Assembly (NCBI GenBank): GCA_017471245.1
Contig: JAFUVB010000015.1
Coordinates: forward strand, 1 to 37,926
DNA length: 37,926 nt
From: Prevotella sp.
GTDB lineage: Bacteria > Bacteroidota > Bacteroidia > Bacteroidales > Bacteroidaceae
Reading direction: 5' to 3'
Under the pieces are notes generated by a model. The model saw nothing but the letters and a program-made list of their open reading frames with translations, ran no database searches and had not been told where the DNA came from. The position numbers were made by a program, and so were the translations under genes. Shown here piece after piece: positions 35,903-37,926 of this stretch (its first letter is position 1; the number at the start of each line of letters is the position of its first letter).

Positions 35903-35972
35903 TGATCAATGACCAATGTATAATGCTCAATGTTCAATGATCAATGTTCAATGATCAAAGGTCAATGACTGA
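35903..35972. repeat. 7-bp tandem repeat array (TGATCAA-like) running into mnmE
   Basis: Units begin every 7 bp from 35903: TGATCAA, TGACCAA, TGTATAA, TGCTCAA, TGTTCAA, TGATCAA, TGTTCAA, TGATCAA, AGGTCAA, TGACTGA. The array starts directly after the TAA of the phosphorylase gene. The mnmE start codon (35965) is formed by its last units. No ribosome-binding site is visible within it. Confidence 0.85.
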
Positions 35973-37329
35973 CACCATCTGCGCCCTGGCAACCGCCAAT
36001 GGCGGTGCTCTTGGCATCATCCGCGTCTCAGGCAAACGAGCCTTAGGCGCGGTTGGTAACATTTGCAAACTAAACTTCGACAACCTCGAAGCGAACACCA
36101 TCCATTACTCCCACATCTTCAGCGACAATGACGAAATCATCGACGAGGCAATGGTTTCCGTCTTTCGCGCTCCTCACAGCTATACTGGCGAAGACTGTAT
36201 AGAAATCAGTTGCCACGGTTCCCACTATATATTGAATAAGGTATTGGAACTGCTGGTACAGAACGGTTGCCGCATGGCCAATCCTGGTGAATATACCATG
36301 CGAGCCTACCTCAATGGCAAAATGGACCTCTCCCAAGCCGAGGCAGTAGCCGACCTCATCGCCTCCTCCAATAAAGCTACCCATCGCTTGGCTATGAGCC
36401 AACTGCGCGGTGGTATAAGCAGCGAACTCTCCCAACTGCGCGAACAACTGCTTCACCTCACCTCCCTCCTCGAACTCGAACTCGACTTCTCCGATCATGA
36501 AGACCTCGAATTCGCCGACCGCTCAGAGTTGCTGGAATTGGCGAAAACAATTGACAAACATATCACAAAACTTGCCCGTAGTTTCGAAACAGGTCAGGCT
36601 TTGAAACAAGGTATTCCCGTTACTATTGTTGGCAAGACAAACGTGGGAAAATCCACACTGCTCAATCAACTGCTCCATGAGGATCGCGCAATTGTTTCAG
36701 ATATTCACGGCACTACAAGAGATACAATCGAAGATACGATAGATATACAAGGTGTCACCTTCAGATTCATCGATACTGCAGGTATACGTCAGACCACAGA
36801 TGAGATAGAACTGATAGGCATCGAGCGAACCTATGCAGCCATCGACAAAGCGCGCATCGTGCTTTGGATGATAGATGCAGAACCATCGCAATCAGAGCTT
36901 CAAGTAATACAAGAACATTGCAATGATAAATCGCTGATAATCATTGAAAACAAAATAGACAAATCAAAGGATAACATTCAATTGTCTTCTTCCTTTTTCG
37001 ACATCCCGTCGGAAACCGTTCTTCATATTTCAGCGAAGTATGGTACGAATATAGACAAGGTGGAACAAGCCATCTTTCAAGCAGCCAATATACCTGCTTT
37101 CAACAGTTCTGATGTTATTGTCAACAATGTCCGTCATTACGACGCACTTATTCGTGCTCATGAAAGTCTTCTCCAAGTACTTGAAGGAATGGGGCAACAA
37201 CTTCCCGGTGATCTCCTCGCAGAAGACCTCCGCCAAACTCTCAACATCCTCTCCGAAATCACCGGCGGTCAAATCACCCCCCAGGAAACCCTCAACAACA
37301 TCTTCAGCCATTTCTGCGTGGGCAAGTAG
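35965..37329 (+). CDS. mnmE: tRNA modification GTPase MnmE
   Basis: MnmE with MnmG installs the carboxymethylaminomethyl group on wobble uridine 34 of several tRNAs. With the start at 35965 the protein is 454 residues and begins MTDTICALATANGG, where the family's conserved start lies. An ATG at 35944 adds seven residues encoded only by the 7-bp repeat and is rejected. The G domain has GKTNVGKS (223-230), GTTRD (249-253), DTAG (270-273) and NKID (329-332). The C-terminus ends in CVGK (451-454), with the functional Cys. The N-terminal folate-binding domain is complete. Confidence 0.97.
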   Translation: MTDTICALATANGGALGIIRVSGKRALGAVGNICKLNFDNLEANTIHYSHIFSDNDEIIDEAMVSVFRAPHSYTGEDCIEISCHGSHYILNKVLELLVQNGCRMANPGEYTMRAYLNGKMDLSQAEAVADLIASSNKATHRLAMSQLRGGISSELSQLREQLLHLTSLLELELDFSDHEDLEFADRSELLELAKTIDKHITKLARSFETGQALKQGIPVTIVGKTNVGKSTLLNQLLHEDRAIVSDIHGTTRDTIEDTIDIQGVTFRFIDTAGIRQTTDEIELIGIERTYAAIDKARIVLWMIDAEPSQSELQVIQEHCNDKSLIIIENKIDKSKDNIQLSSSFFDIPSETVLHISAKYGTNIDKVEQAIFQAANIPAFNSSDVIVNNVRHYDALIRAHESLLQVLEGMGQQLPGDLLAEDLRQTLNILSEITGGQITPQETLNNIFSHFCVGK

Positions 37330-37371
37330 CCCCTTATAAACAACTCTGAATAACTTTTAGCAATTTGAAGT

Positions 37372-37397
37372 AAGTCCCTCTAAATGAGGGACTTTTT
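37372..37397 (+). terminator. Rho-independent terminator after mnmE
   Basis: AAGTCCCTC (37372-37380) and GAGGGACTT (37386-37394) pair perfectly around a 5-nt loop, and the run of T continues to 37397. It lies 43 bp after the mnmE stop and probably ends the serS-mnmE unit. Confidence 0.9.
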
Positions 37398-37422
37398 GCA
37401 TTTTAACACTTCAAGTTACATA

Positions 37423-37454
37423 TTTGGTAGTTCAAGTTATTCGAAGTATTTTTG
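37423..37454 (+). promoter_or_regulatory. Promoter for the region right of mnmE
   Basis: TTTG (37423-37426), 20 bp, then TATTTTTG (37447-37454) match the Bacteroidetes consensus. Transcripts would start near 37461 and cross the TGAGAC repeats before the zinc-ribbon ORF at 37647, a leader of about 185 nt. Confidence 0.65.
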
Positions 37455-37523
37455 CACCGTATTTCTACCGCGAAAGTAAAATCGCATCGCTCTTTCACAC
37501 CAATTTGACATCAAAGACCCCAT

Positions 37524-37610
37524 CGTGAGACACCATGAGAAAAGGTCAAAATGCCATTGAGGATACAACGTGAGACACCATGAGACGTGATGAGACGCTG
37601 TGAGACACTT
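37524..37610 (+). repeat. TGAGAC direct repeats with 10-bp spacing
   Basis: Four units TGAGACNNNN follow one another exactly (37571, 37581, 37591, 37601). A further pair lies at 37526 and 37536, the second ending in GAGAAA. CGTGAGACACCATGAGA occurs twice (37524-37540 and 37569-37585). One helical turn between copies puts all sites on one face of the DNA, like iterons or stacked regulator sites. They lie between the promoter at 37423-37454 and the zinc-ribbon ORF. Confidence 0.75.
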
Positions 37611-37646
37611 TTGGAGGAGAAAATTCACGAATAACTGTAACTCTAT

Positions 37647-37796
37647 ATGGAAATTCAGAAACGCTGTAAGTACTGTGGAAGTACCTTTATTGCACACAAG
37701 ATGAACACTCTGTATTGCTCACCTTCGTGTAATAATAAGGACTACAAGAACAACCTCAGGCAAAGAAAGATTGCCGAGTTTATGGATCAGCGGTAG
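37647..37796 (+). CDS. Small zinc-ribbon ORF, probably the broken start of a longer gene
   Basis: ATG 37647 to TAG 37796 encodes 49 residues beginning MEIQKRCKYCG, with a treble-clef-like Cys pattern (Cys7, Cys10, Cys24, Cys28: CKYC and CSPSC) and a basic tail. It resembles the N-terminal zinc ribbon of small helix-turn-helix proteins found on Bacteroidetes integrative elements, which are 100 or more residues long. In the +1 frame the DNA stays open from 37705 to 37881 and reads SGSDLETHLKDAKPLIRQ near 37789-37842, which looks protein-like. A frameshift or deletion may therefore have split one gene. No Shine-Dalgarno site lies at the right distance, and an in-frame stop is three codons upstream. 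Confidence 0.5.
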   Translation: MEIQKRCKYCGSTFIAHKMNTLYCSPSCNNKDYKNNLRQRKIAEFMDQR

Positions 37797-37860
37797 CGAT
37801 CTGGAGACACATCTCAAAGATGCCAAGCCACTGATACGGCAAGAAGGGAAGATTTTTGTC

Positions 37861-37904
37861 AGTAAACGAGTTGACAAGTAAACGAGTTAACGAGTAAACT
37901 AGCT
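37861..37904. repeat. 16-bp tandem repeat
   Basis: AGTAAACGAGTTGACA (37861-37876), AGTAAACGAGTTAACG (37877-37892) and the partial AGTAAACTAGCT (37893-37904) form 2.75 copies. The first copy supplies the end of the +1-frame reading after the zinc-ribbon ORF. After it, to the end of the window, nothing else is seen. Confidence 0.75.
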
Positions 37905-37926
37905 ATTTGTCTTATTTTGACTGTTC

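Noticed and set aside
37437-37697. 86-aa minus-strand frame at the right end
   Set aside because: It is opposite the TGAGAC repeats and the promoter and has no family features; the plus-strand zinc-ribbon ORF explains its right end better.

Overview
This window is chromosomal DNA from a member of the Bacteroidota, most likely Prevotella or a close relative. Four things support this: the Bacteroidetes ATP-synthase order (atpD-atpC-small membrane protein-atpB-E-F-H-A-G); promoters of the TTTG-N19/20-TAnnTTTG type; A-rich leaders with few Shine-Dalgarno sites; and a gene set typical of Bacteroidales (DUF5687, fused NfnS/NfnL-type oxidoreductase, HECLGH-type M49 peptidase, Fur-like gene beside purA). 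No rRNA, tRNA, CRISPR array or intact transposase was found.

Layout. Positions 1-235 hold a 7-bp tandem array and a partial copy of a dispersed repeat. 236-3256 (-) is a large FAD/Fe-S dehydrogenase. 3471-4304 (+) is a SpoU/TrmH RNA methyltransferase, convergent with a minus-strand RNA-maintenance cluster: RNase D-like exonuclease, RlmI-like methyltransferase and tilS (7604-4337). 7713-12360 (+) is ftsK, a LolA-like carrier and a DUF5687 membrane protein. 12361-13099 has no conventional gene but holds a 22-bp tandem array, a 315-bp composite inverted repeat that encloses a 52-aa ORF, and the atp terminator. 13100-20415 (-) is the complete F1Fo ATP-synthase operon. 20611-28112 (-) carries a pectin-type esterase with a truncated second domain, hisS, purA, a Fur-family regulator, an AlkD-like protein, a dipeptidyl-peptidase III and an AraC-type regulator. 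28113-28876 has no gene but holds a second 22-bp array, a 219-bp composite palindrome and the rplU promoter and leader. 28877-29485 (+) is rplU-rpmA with a terminator. 29759-37329 (+) is a probable serS-nfnSL-DUF486-PD40-nucleoside phosphorylase-mnmE transcription unit, ending in a terminator. 37395-37926 has a promoter, TGAGAC repeats with 10-bp spacing, and a small, probably broken, zinc-ribbon ORF.

Most genes are core housekeeping: energy coupling, translation and tRNA modification, purine synthesis, chromosome segregation and redox balance. The unusual content is in the gaps. Two separate loci each pair a 22-bp-period array with a core near CATAGGTTT with a symmetric composite inverted repeat about 50-70 bp further on. 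The start of the window holds a half copy of one of these composite elements. These repeats are the best candidates for something not yet described.
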